This document shows, piece after piece, positions 34,762 to 46,475 of a stretch of 64,000 nt of DNA. The translations under genes and the position numbers were made by a program. Source of the DNA: Carnegiea gigantea (taxonomy: Eukaryota > Streptophyta > Magnoliopsida > Caryophyllales > Cactaceae). Position 1 is the stretch's first letter. Every line of letters starts with the position of its first letter. Under the pieces are notes generated by a model that was not told the origin of the DNA, ran no database searches, and saw nothing but the letters and a program-made list of their open reading frames with translations. The stretch is from contig JAKOGI010000008.1 of the NCBI GenBank assembly GCA_029747015.1, positions 904,501-968,500 of the forward strand, read 5' to 3'.

Positions 34762-36732
34762 CTAAAAGAAAAGACTTGTATTGTCCTCCTCATCCTCATA
34801 CGTTCCTTCCTCATCTGAATTAGAATCATTATCGACTACTAAAGTAGCATCATCGTCTGCACGTCTCCAATCTTACAAACACACCAATGCTTGTATCGTC
34901 TTTGGTTTCAATGCACTACGAGTAGAGGAGATGGTTTTGCCACCAAGAATAAACGCAGACTCTAAGGTTACAGTACTAATTAGGATAGTCAATAAGTCTC
35001 GTGCCATTATAGAAAGGTTCGGGTATCTCATGGAACTTTCATGCCAAAACTCCAAAACATCTAATCCCATATTCAACTCAAGGGCCGGCTCCTCCAAGTA
35101 CAAGTCAAGTTGTGATCTCCCTGCTTGTGGTCTAGATCTTCTACCACTAAAACTATTGTAATCATCAAAATAATCATCTCCAGAACCACTTACAATAGGA
35201 GATAAGCTGACAATTGGTGAAGTCGAGGTAGAATGTAACTTGTACTCATCATATAGGGAACGCAAAGTACTCAATACATTATCCATCCGTTCTATGGCTT
35301 CATCAGGGGCAAACAGTTTGCTGAAACAATACTCAATAAATTTAATCTTGCATCTAGGATTAAAAATTACAGTAAACGATAAATATAGGTTATACTCAGA
35401 TCAATACTTGTCAAACTTCCCAAGCATCCTATTTCCCATGTCCGTTAAAAATCCATAAGGACCCTGAGTGGCCTCGAGCAAACGACGATGGACCATCCAT
35501 GCACCCTTAAAATATAAATTCGAAGTCGAGGTTTTGACAGCACTAAACATACAAGTCACTTCATAAAATAACTTAAAAAATTTATGTATAATAGTGACTT
35601 TTTCCCACTCTTCTTCCACGGGCACATAGAGTTTCAACGGTGAATTAGTAGACACCAAATAAACAAATGCATTCTTATAATAAATAACATTATCCACCAT
35701 CTTATAAGTGGAATTCCATCGAACTTGCATGTCCAAATTCAGTTTTCTTCTCACATCCAAATGAAAGATTTTTCAGCAATTTCATAAAAATCTTTACTTC
35801 TTTGAGAAGATTTGGTTATCAACTTCACCAAATTTCGAATCTTTTCCAAAATGTCTCTAATCAATTGCAAACCACCTTGCACAATACGATTCAAGATATG
35901 TGCACAACATCGAACATGGAGGAAAGCACCACTACTAACCAATCCATTCCTTAGAATAAGATGCTTTTTTTAGATTAGACACCATCATATCATTATACTT
36001 AGCATTATCCACAGTGATAGTAAGTATCTTATGTTCAATGTTCCACTGAGTAAGGAACATAATCACTTCATTCGCAACACTTTCACCATCATAAGGTGGT
36101 GTCAACGCTCTAAACTTAAGGATCCTTTTGTACAACTTCCAAGCACTATCCACAAAATGAGCTGTGATGCAAATGTAGTGCTGAAAGGTGTGATTAGACT
36201 TTCAATTATCAGTTGTCAAACAAATCCTACTCGGAACCTTAAATAGCAAATCCTTGACCTTATCTCTATCCCCCACATACATAGACAACAATTCTCTCTT
36301 AGCCGTTGAACGACTAACTGGTACAAAGTTCGGATTAGCCTTAGACATCATCCGTCTAAAACCTTTTCCTTCAACAGTTGTAAATGAATGAGCTCCTTCT
36401 ACGATATAAAGCACAATATCTTTTTGAAGTTCATTCATGATAAACACAAAGTCCTCACAATCATCAGTACCCAATTCTCCAATTTCAAAACCACTAAGTC
36501 GTTGTGGACATTTATCTAAGTGACGCTTCAAGTGAGAAGTGCCACTATTAGGATTAGCGGTCATGACTACTTTACAATGCTTACAAGTTGCTATTTTCTC
36601 ACCTTGTGCATTCTTGCCTTCTTCAAGCTCCCTCCACACTTTAGACCTTTTCTTCCTTTTACGTTGTTGAATGGCATACTCACTATATCCATCTTTAGGT
36701 TGCACTAAAGAGGTTACCGCTTCACTTTCCAT
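34762..36732 (-). pseudogene. hAT-family (Ac-like, RICESLEEPER type) transposase, inactivated
   Basis: Read on the minus strand, the protein starts MESEAVTSLVQPKDG and has a BED zinc finger (CKHCKVVMTANPNSGTSHLK then RHLDKC). hAT core motifs follow: ICLTTDN with the first catalytic Asp, ITVDNAKYND with the second, CCAHILNRIVQ, QVRWNSTYKM, and the C-terminal dimerisation region with DVLEFWH, YPNLSIMARDLL and ESAFILGG (catalytic Glu). It is broken by TGA codons where the family has Trp (about 36203 and 35402), a TAA in the C-terminal region (about 34874), and two frameshifts (near 35965 and 35770). The acidic tail ends at a TAG at 34762-34764. Confidence 0.85.
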
Positions 36733-37900
36733 ATCACTTCCTCAACAAATAAGCACAATGAATGGTATCAGTTCAAATATCCCAAAAAAGAAAATGAGCT
36801 GTTTGAGCATGATATCCTCATCAGTTAAACGAATTATAGAGCTTAGCAGAAAACTAGAAGGTCGAGGAAAATGGAGGAAGGATCATTATTTAAGGCAGAC
36901 TATTAACAAGGAAGTTCACAAGTGTTGATCAAGATTATTTATCTTATACAACTTTTCATACAAAGACTATCAAAGGTTGGACATTACATTCAGAAATGTG
37001 TACAGTTAACTATGTCTATAATAATAACTAAAGTTTGTAATCAAAATGTGCCATCTCACAGAGAGATCCAAAATGACAGGCAATAATAAACATTGCAAAT
37101 TCTTGGCTAGGGACAGACATTTAGAGATATAAGCTTGTGTTCTTGACTTCTTCGGACCACACCATAGTAAGTAGGATATGTTAGGGCATGATCACTTGAT
37201 CAGGGCTCCTCCCCTTCCCAAAAAGATATACACCATCGTAAGCAGGTTTTTATTCCTTAACTGATTCCATATTTCAACTTTTCTTACCTCAAAGTGAAGA
37301 TGTACACAAGCCAACACTAGCAGTTTTAAGAGGGACTTCAAGGATGTTGGGTAAGTACTGCAAGATTGAGAGGGATGACAACAATGAGACAAAGCAACCA
37401 CAAACATAATGAATCACAAGTTCATAAAATGGCAGCAAAAGCCACTCCCAAAAGCAACTAATACCACTTCTTGTAACTCAATATGCAGATAAGAATCAAT
37501 CACAAAGATCATAAATAAAGGATAAGTGGTATAGCAGGGTCATAAGGAAGAGAAGAAGAGAAACTGGCTTGTTTAAATTATGTCAATATGCAGATAAGAA
37601 TCAATCACAAAGATCATAAATAAAGGATTGAGCTATGTGACTGTCTTTGTAATCTATTTATGGTCTCCTTTTTCCCAGTTCTTTGGTTAACATTTGATGC
37701 TTGGCATATTATTTGGTCAACAATTTCCAGCTAGTGTTTTGAGTGATTGAGGTCTTTCAAGGCTCGGGGAATTTCTGGATGGAAGTGTTCTCTGTTCATG
37801 CAAAAAGCCGATCAAGTTGGGTTACAGTCATATTCTTAGTTCTAGTAATACCATGTTTTATTCTTGCTCTACCCTAATACCCTACTGGTGGGGCAAGAAC
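36733..37900. other. Region upstream of the hAT transposase, no gene
   Basis: Probably 5' non-coding sequence of the hAT element. The only structure I see is the 46-bp direct repeat at 37478-37628. Confidence 0.4.
37478..37628 (+). repeat. Exact 46-bp direct repeat, 105-bp spacing
   Basis: Identical 46-base segments at 37478-37523 and 37583-37628, each containing CAGATAAGAATCAATCAC. The perfect identity in otherwise decayed sequence suggests a recent local duplication. Confidence 0.9.
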
Positions 37901-37919
37901 TTGATTGGTATTTGGGTCG

Positions 37920-38560
37920 CATATTTCTTCCTCCTCATCAGGGTTCGGATCCTAGGAGCCTCAGATTCCTAATAGCATTATTGTTACTGACATTACTACT
38001 ATTAGCATTCACATTAGCATTTCCCCCTTGACTTGGCCCCAAATCAACGCTCACAAATTTATCATCCAACTTCCTAATCCTGACCCTCGGCCGCTTCCTC
38101 GACGACAACTTTATTAGCATCCATTGGATAAGCTTAAACAGAGAATATGGAGGAAATCCAGATCTAAAAAGTTCATTTTTTCGCTACCCGTGTTGCCAAT
38201 TTGTACAATTGTGTGCAGTTGAAGATTCTCTACACCCAAAAGACAGAGAAAGAGAACGAGAATGAGCACCAAGAAAAGAGGAGAGAGAAGGAGAAAGGAG
38301 AAGTACCCGGAAGGACAGAGGGGAGAGAGAGGCGAAGAGGACAGATGAGGATTCAGGCTTCAACCTTGTAAAGATTACCCAGAAATAGAGCAATGGATGA
38401 TGACCTTCGATTTGCAAATTTTCGCTACCACTGAGTGACTAGGGTTTAGGTTGAGAGAGAGAGCGAACGAAAGAGGAGAGGTTTCGACCATTTCGGGTAC
38501 CACAGAAATGGCCCGCATCCCAACCCAGTCTCAATCCGTTATGGCTAATTAATGGGCAGC
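37920..38560 (-). promoter_or_regulatory. Minus-strand promoter/leader-like region with a short frame
   Basis: On the minus strand a CT-rich leader with TCTCTCTCTCAACC and a telo-box AAACCCTAG (about 38475-38440) precedes a short Asn-rich frame (38120-37938, GGNANVNANSSNVSNNN). This looks like a plant promoter and first exon, either of the hAT element or of a lost gene. It faces away from the coiled-coil gene that starts at 39006, so 38450-38800 may act in both directions. I cannot name the product. Confidence 0.35.
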
Positions 38561-39005
38561 CCTTTTACGGCCGATGCAGTTAAAATTTTATATGGATTTC
38601 TATCTTTTTTTAGGCTTGTTCATTTATGCTAATGGACGCTCGGTCTGTTGCTCAGGCCTGGCGCACACTTTGGACATGGACTCATGGTTCACATCAATTA
38701 TGAATTTACGATCCGTACGGAATTGCGGACCACATGGTCCATACGGAGCACAAGCCGGGAACAAGAAGGGAAAAAGGCACAACCGTCACTGGTCGGTGAC
38801 GGTCGTCTCTTCCGCGCTCTCTCGCCACCGAACTCAATCGACTGCGCGCCTCAAGGTAATTGTCTCCTTCGATTCTTCCCCAGTTGTAGGGTTTCCAATT
38901 CTCACTTCACAATCGAATTTTTAATCTGGGTTAACGAAATCAAATCATACGATAAATCCACTAGCACAAACCTAGTAATCGATTACTTCCCCTCCCTATA
39001 CGATC

Positions 39006-42000
39006 ATGGCGAGCGCCGGCGGCGACGAATCCGACGCCGTATTGAGCGACGTGGAGGCAGAGGACGATCCGTCGCCGGAAAAAATTGCTACTCCGTCGGA
39101 ATCCGATGTCTCCGTCGAGAGATTCTGGGAATTACTTGCCGAACTCGATCGCGAGAAGCAAGCGCGAATCGCTGCTGAGAATGCTAAATTGGAAATTCAG
39201 GTATCATTTAATCGGCTGAAAGCCCTAGCTCATGAGGCGATTAAGAAACGAGACGATAGTGCGAGGCAGAGGGATGAGGCGATGAGAGAGAAAGAGGAGG
39301 CGTTGAAGGCTAATGAGAAGCTATCAAATGAGTTGTTGGAGGTGAATAGGCTGAAAGAGGAGATTTCCAAGCAGTTTGATGAGGCTGTGAAAGCGAAAGA
39401 ATCTTCCAGGGCGGAGATTGAAGCGGCGGCGCAGATGCTTGTTACTGGGATTGAGAAGATTTCAGGGAAAGTGGATCATATTAAAAATTTTAGTGCTGGT
39501 GGGTTGCCCAGATCGCAGAAGTATACTGGGTTGCCTGCTGTTGCTTATGGGGTCATTAAGAGGACGAATGAGATTGTGGAGGAGGCTCTTAAGCAGATTG
39601 ATTTGGCTACTAAATCGAGGAATGAGGCCCGTGCGTTGATGGAGCAGCGTAATTATGAGATTGCCATTGAGGTTTCTCAGCTTGAGGCCACCATTAGTCG
39701 GTTGAGTGATGAGGTATCGCAGAAGAGCGGCCGAATTGAGAGTTTAGAGAAGTTGGTTGCTGAGAAGGATGGGAAGTTGTTAGAGTTTGAGAGTGGGATG
39801 TCAGAGAAGCTTGGTTTGGTTGAGAATGAGAGGTCGGAGTTGAGGAAGTTGGTTGATGAATATGAGTCTAAGGTCGGGGATTTAGAGTATAGGATGGAGT
39901 CACAGAGGCCTCTGCTTGTAGAGCAGTTGGGTCTTGTTTCGAAAATTCATGACCAGTTGTACAATGTGATCAAGATTATGGATGCTAACAGCTCGGACGA
40001 GTCAGAGTTGTCTGAGTCTTTGTTTCTTCCTCAAGAAACAGGATTTGAGGAGAATGCACGTGCATCTTTGGCTGGGTTGGAATCTATACATGAACTGAGT
40101 AGGATCATTAGCGAGAGGACAAGGGATAATGTGGAAGAAAAGAGTCGAGAAGTAAAAAGCTTGAATGAAACTGTTGCTCGATTATTTAGAGAAAAGGAGC
40201 ATGTTGGTGTGTTGCTCAGAAGTGCTCTGTCAAAGAGATTCACTTCAGCTCCCTCATCGAAAACGAATGAAATGTTCCAAATGGCAGAAAATGGTTTAAG
40301 AGAAGCTGGGATGGAATTTAAATATGGTAATCTTGTGGAAGATGAAAATCTTTCAACACCACCTAATAAGGAAGGTGCACAGGGGGCAAAGGACGATGAA
40401 GTATATGCTCTGGTAAGAATTCTTGGTAGTTCAAACTTGTGGTCAAAGTGCCCTTCACCCCTGCCTTTCCAGTGTTGGCTTATTGTTTGAACAATGTGTA
40501 GGCTGGTGCCCTGGAGAACATTATTAAAGAATCTCAGCTTCAGATAATTGAGCTTCAACATTCGGTGGAGGAGCTAAGGTACATTTTTGAGTATATGATT
40601 TCTAATTCCTATTACGTCTGCATCCATTAAAGTATCCCCATCTCAGCCACTCAACTACTAAGATTAATCAAATTAAGGGTAAGATGGAACTAACCTCCAT
40701 TCCAGCTTATCACATATTCACATGTTCCTAGCATGACCGTATACAATTTCTAATGTTCCTGTATGGCCCCTCAAATTGTTTTGGGGTAGTTTAGCACCAT
40801 TCTAAATAGTTTACAGTGCATTGTGTGTGACCTTATGCCCCCTTGTGGGTGTTTTGAAATCACATCTGGAATCTATAAGATGGTGACAATGGATTCATTA
40901 CATTCATTAAATTGTTTAGAGTGATTGTTAGAAAATCCTAGAAGTTTTGATGGTTGCTGTAGCCCCAATCTTTGGCCAAAAAAATAGGGCTGGACTACAC
41001 TGTTTTGGGGATTTTTTGGAAAATGTTCAAAAAGCTATTAAGTGGAGACCATGAGTTCCTGCTCACCCACCCTCAAAAAGATTCTGGTTTTTATTTTTTT
41101 TTGTTTTATTTTTGTTAAGATCATGCTTGATGGTTTGCGTATTCCATACTGCCTTTCCACCCAGTTTTCATCCTTCTGTAAGCCAAGTTTTAAACCTACA
41201 GGCCAATGAAACCAGCATGCTCATTTAAGTTACTTGGGAGGATAGTTTAAGAACTTCCGAAGCAGTTGCAGAGGGACTGAATCTCATGGCAACCCCACAA
41301 TTAAGATCGTCTATGCAATATTTTTTGGGAGTGTTAGAAAGAATATCCAAGAAGCTAGCTAAGGGTAACCTGTACTCCCATCATCACCCCAAAAAAGTTG
41401 TATGACATCCTTATGTTCATTTTGGGAAGTTTAGTAGGTGTTACAATTTCCCCAAATCCCCCTTTTACTTTCCTGTCGCTTTGGTGTTTCACTTAAAAAT
41501 CTACAGGAAAATGCCTATGAAGGATTGAAATTGCTTAGGAGATACTTGTAATATGTGTTTGCATTTTTCGGAGGTTGAGTGGCTAGAGACGCGTAGGAGT
41601 TAAGGCTTCCAATAAAGGCTTCGGGATCCCCTTGCCCTCCAAAAATGCTTATCGTATTTTGATTGAGTTCTTCATACAATGAAAAAATGAAGAAAATAAA
41701 AAAAGAAAGATAAAAAAATCCTTTTTTTTGGTGAAAGATGCCAGATAGGATGTTAGTGCTCTTAGCCTTCTGTATGACTTTTCGAGATTGTGGGGAAATA
41801 TTCGAATAAATTGTCAAATGGTGACTATATGCTCTTAGTGACCATTCAAACTGTTTCATGCTATTACACCATTTAGAGTTCAATATATATCACTTGTAAT
41901 ACCTGTTTCTGAATGTTCGTGATCATGTTTCAAACCTATAAGATGGCACCAATGGAGCCATTATGCTCATGGAAATTGTTTAATGGTATATTTAGGATCT

Positions 42001-44998
42001 ATGTTATGTTCTTTATGAAATAAAATTAGGATATCCTTCTTTCAGAGGTACTTGTGCAAAGCCTTGTGAGGGCCCCAAAACCAAAGGCTATTAGAGACAC
42101 ACTTTTTGGCACGTGTAGAATTGTAGGACATGTTCTAAAAGTTGTCAAATGTTTACCGTGTGCCCCACTGCCCTCTCAAATGTTGTATAGTATCTCAATG
42201 CTGGGCTGTTCAAAGCTTGTCATGTCCACTATATATATCTGCAGTTCTAGAGTCAGTCCCCAAAATCTGGAAGATGGTGCTGTCAAAGCCATTGCGGTAA
42301 TTAAAATCATCTGGGAAACAGTTGGAACCTCATTAGGCGGTTTGATTTGGGACCCAAGAATGCATTGTCATAGAATTTTTGTAAAGAAGAGGTTTTCAAA
42401 TGGTGGCTATATGCTGTTGGTGACCCGGCCCGATTGTTACACTGTATAGGAAGTGTAATACAATTTAGAGTCTTTACATATCCATGATGCCTGCTTTTAG
42501 GTATTTTGGAATTACATTTCAGAATCTAGAAAATCGTGCTTGTAAAGCCATTACACTCGTTGAAACAGTGTAGACTTTAGAGGGATGTTGAGGTCCTTGA
42601 AGATGCTATAAGAGTTTTTGGAGCTGAGTTAGCTGGAACATCCTTTGTTGGTGGGCCAATCTTATGCTTAGGAATACGGATAAAATTGAAATCTTTTAGA
42701 AATGCACTCATGGCCTCAGGTGTAGCTTCAAGATCACATTTGTTCTTAAAGTATGTTTTATGGCTTGTGGTTGCAACCTGCAATGCTGCATCCTAGCTGC
42801 TCTAGCTAGGCCTGCTGGTAGTTATAGAGTACATTTGGAGTACGTTAGGAAGTTAGTATATAGCCATATGTTTACTGGGGCCTCTGTTGACATTTGTATT
42901 ATTTCTGCCACTAGTAGGAGATGGGCTAGTTTTCAAGTGCTCTCAAAAATGGCTTTGTTCATATGCTGCTGCTACTGAGTTAGAACATGAATGATTAATG
43001 GTGTTCTGTTTGTACATGTTGCTTTCTTGGATTAAGGGCAGAGTCAAGTTTACTTAAAGAACATTTGGAGGCTCAAGCCGAGGAGCTGATCCGGAAAAAG
43101 CAGCATATAGAGGAACTTGAAGAGAAGGAACAACAAGCAAATGAAAATGTAAATTCCTTTTCCTGCAAGGATATATGCTTGATATATTTTTGTGTTAAGA
43201 AATTTATTTCAGTGATTCGTGAATCTGTTCTTCATGAATTCATAATGTGCTATTGCTGCACCAGCATTGCTTGTCAATGACTTTTTATCGTTTAGATCGA
43301 AGGGCTTATGATGGATATTGCTGCTGCTGAAGAAGAAATTACAAGATGGAAAGTTGCAGCTGAGGAGGAAGCTGCAGCTGGAAAAGCTGTTGAGCAGGAG
43401 TGTCTTGCCCAGGTATACCTTGATATTTGATAAAACGACTGTCATTCTTTATAATCCAACTTCTCAGAAGATGATTGATGAATGCAAGCTTATGTCAATC
43501 ACTTAGTATCTTATGGCTGATTTTGCATGGGAATATGTCGGGAGTAATGAAAACTGGTGCCATCTTGGGTTGATTTCATTGCAATAATGGATATTGGGCT
43601 CTGACCAGATGAGAGACATTATAATTGTTAGGCAGTTAGCCTGTGGAATTTGGCCACCCTAGAGGTATGAGTGTCAAGCTAGGTAAAATAATGCTGTTCG
43701 TTTGGATTGCAGCTTGTCGATCCTTGCCATTCGGCGGTATTTGTCTTGCTTCATCTATTTAAAGGTACTTTTTGTCCAATGAGCATCTCTTATGCAGATG
43801 AACTTATTGGCTTAAATTATACACTGTGCCATGCTTGAGCAAAAAGTAGATGATGAGTTGCCTTTTTATTAGGGCTAGGTGGTTGATCCAAAACACTTAC
43901 TGGGACATGTTTGACCCTTCCTGTATGCTTCTTCAATGATGACAGCTGCAGCAGCAGCAGCAAGAACAATGTCATCAACAACAGCAATAACTCATTGAGA
44001 ATCATGTTGAAGGGGTTGACTGAGATATTGAGATGTAGCCAACATTTTCCCCGAAAGGAAGAAGAGAGGTTGTGCCCAAGAGATGCAGGAAAAGCTTTTG
44101 AATATAGGTTTTAAAAACCGGCAATCATTTGAAAAATATTGTGAAGAAACTAGAATAAAGTTGACATGAAGTTTCATACATGCATGAGCGGTGATACTAG
44201 GAGCAGTCTAGGCAGATGTAGTACTAGTAGTAGTCTGGTCAACCAGATGCTAGAATTGTATAGTCTTCTTCATAAATGGCTAGTGATAAAAATGCATGAC
44301 TGCCCCCTTGGGGGTTAGTCAAGTGGCAGGGTGCTTGTTTTCCACAAGAGAGGCCAGGGTTTGATTCTCCCTAGGTTGTGTGCATGTGTAAATTTACTCA
44401 TCCAATCATCCAAGAAAAATTAAAAATAAATGCATATGACCGCTTCTGTCAGTAAAGAGCACCATTACTCATTTCATGAGGTATTCTTGTGTACCAAGTA
44501 GCTAGCAGTGCCATTCTGAAGTTGCAGCATGTCATCAAGTCCCGTGTTGTGATTGTACTTGTCAGTTCATTCTTGTGTCTTTTTTCAAGATTTTTGATTT
44601 GTAATTACTGGTGCATGGCTTTCTGATTGATATCATTGCAGATATCTTCCCTCAAGCAAGAAGTTGAGGCGGCAAAGCAAGCAATGATAGAATTAGAGAA
44701 AAAGCTGAAATTCAAGGAGGAGACAGCTGCTGCAGCCATGGCCGCAAGAGAGGCAGCTGAAAAATCGTTAAGATTGGCAGACATTAGGGCATCGAGGTTG
44801 AGAGGGAGACTGGAAGAATTGACTCGTCAGCTTGAGAACTTGGATAGCAAGGATGATAGCAGGAACAGAACTCGCTCTAGATATGTTTGTTGGCCATGGG
44901 AGTGGCTTGGAATCGATTTTGTGGGACACCGCCAACGAACTGAAGGCCCAGAGGAGCCAAGTTCGAATGAAATGGAACTTTCAGAACCTCTTCTTTGA
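39006..44998 (+). CDS. Long coiled-coil protein, plant-specific (689 aa)
   Basis: Five exons join in phase: 39006-40412, 40502-40578, 43037-43148, 43296-43412 and 44642-44998, giving 689 aa. The start MASAGGDESDAVLSDVEAED is acidic. Residues from about 40 to 640 are mostly heptad-rich coiled coil, dense in Glu, Lys, Arg and Ala, broken by a Gly/Pro patch near residues 160-175 (GGLPRSQKYTGLPAVAYG). The C-terminus has an aromatic motif CWPWEWLGIDF and ends in an acidic ELSEPLL. I recall an Arabidopsis protein of similar length, start and layout (At1g24560) described only as coiled-coil; the match is from memory. Such proteins often act as tethers or scaffolds, but no function is shown by the sequence. 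The 2.46-kb second intron is repeat-filled, and intron 4 holds a SINE. Confidence 0.85.
40780..42600. repeat. Diverged repeats filling intron 2 of the coiled-coil gene
   Basis: At least four blocks (about 40800-40940, 41810-42000, 42230-42330 and 42395-42580) repeat the same theme: a phrase like AATCTATAAGATGGTGAC with GGCACCAATGGAGCCATT or TCAAAGCCATTGC, plus GGTGACTATATGCTCTTAG-like text. Copies are too diverged for exact boundaries. They are non-coding and confined to the intron. Confidence 0.5.
44301..44427 (+). mobile_element. tRNA-derived SINE in intron 4 of the coiled-coil gene
   Basis: A tRNA-like head holds an A-box TTAGTCAAGTGGC (about 44315-44327) and a B-box-like GGTTTGATTC (about 44359-44368), with an anticodon-arm-like CTTG/CAAG stem enclosing seven bases. 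An AT-rich tail follows. Imperfect direct repeats AAATGCATGAC (44290-44300) and AAATGCATATGAC (44428-44440) flank it. It lacks proper tRNA acceptor pairing, so it is a SINE and not a tRNA gene. Confidence 0.65.
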
Positions 44999-45259
44999 TG
45001 TATAGATTTTTGCCCCCCTTTTCATAATTGTCTGCAATTTGTTCATTATATTTTTGGTTTTGTTTTCATTTTGGTGTATAAAATGGAAAATTTTGCTTCA
45101 TATTGTCAGAATCCTTGTACTTGTGCGTTTAGAACAGCTAGTCACCCACAGTTTCAATTGGGTTGACCGATCAGCTAATGAGACTAACAGCGGTTCAATC
45201 TTAAGGGTCTGCTTAGGTTTAGATGCACTTCTATTATTTGCAAGTGGACATGACAAAAT

Positions 45260-46475
45260 TGACCTGATGAGAATGATATAACCAAACTATTTGAAATCAA
45301 ACGTGAACCGGCATTCAAAAGTACCCGAAACCTGAAATTGAACCTATCCAAAACTTAATCGATTCGAAATCGTATTGATCGGATTTGACCCGAAATCTGA
45401 AATGACTTGAACTGAATTCGAACTGACCGAACTTTTATTGATCTGATGTAGATCCAAACCCGAAATGATCTGAACCGAATAAAATCCAAATGGATTCATA
45501 CCTGAACCGATCCAACCCAAACATGAATGACCCAAACTGACTCGAATCCGAGTTTGACCAGACCTGATTCTGACTTGATTCATTTCAAACTTAAATAGTG
45601 ATTAGTGAGTGAAGATACTAGCTATACAACTTCACTTGATATTAAGGATGTGAAAGGCAAAAGCAAATGACAAAAACTAACTTTGAACAAATGAAATAAT
45701 GCATTGCAATTTTGGAAGGAAACGACTTAATAGAATTTGAGTCATTTGAATAACAAAAATGCAAATATAGAATCAAACAGTTGAAATTATTCTATGGTTT
45801 ATGTTGATTAGACATGGCTCTTCGATTTTTATTTTTTAATCTTTGATTTTATGGTTAGGGAACAAGATGATTTATAGCACTATTTAGTCATCTACTTGAT
45901 TACTTTCCCGTGTGATGCATTAGGAGTAACTCAATTGAAACTGAATCTTGGACGAATTGGAAGGAGAAGATTTAGACCCGATCCAAAATTCAAATTGATT
46001 GGTTTTTTTTGGTGCAGATTAACAACTAATCCAATTAAAATATAATTTTGAACGGATTAGAATGAGCTTAAAAACAAACCCAAATGAAATTCATGACCAT
46101 ATAACCTCCTTCTAACTCATCCAAAATTCCATGGCTTATGCAGGTATGTAAGATATCCAAACCACATATAAACCGACCCAATTGAAATACAAGCGAACCT
46201 AAAAGTAGTCCGGTTCAATTTCTATTCAACCCAAAATTGACCTGAACCTATAACCGAAACCTACCCGAATCGACTTTGACCTGACCCGCACCCAAATCGA
46301 CCCAAACGAGCCTGGCCCAAAGTTGAAAGTTGACTCAATTCGAACTTCGCCTGAACTGAATTTGATAAACCTGAATTTAAACCGAATCAAACCGAACCTG
46401 AATCGAAATTGATCAATCCGAATGTAACTCGGACCGAATTTAACCCTACTCGAACCCGAATCAAATGACCCATTT
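45260..46475. repeat. Two blocks of degenerate GAACCGA/GACCCGAA repeats
   Basis: Blocks at about 45300-45590 and 46180-46470 consist of variants of CCGAACCTGAATCGA and AATTGACC. They are separated by about 600 bp of ordinary AT-rich DNA. The same texture in both suggests the two ends, or two copies, of one old repeat element. No coding potential. Confidence 0.5.

Noticed and set aside
34781..35161. 126-aa plus-strand frame
   Set aside because: Antisense to the hAT transposase C-terminal region.
44301..44370. Functional tRNA gene
   Set aside because: A and B boxes are present, but acceptor-stem pairing is lacking and a tail with flanking duplications shows a SINE.
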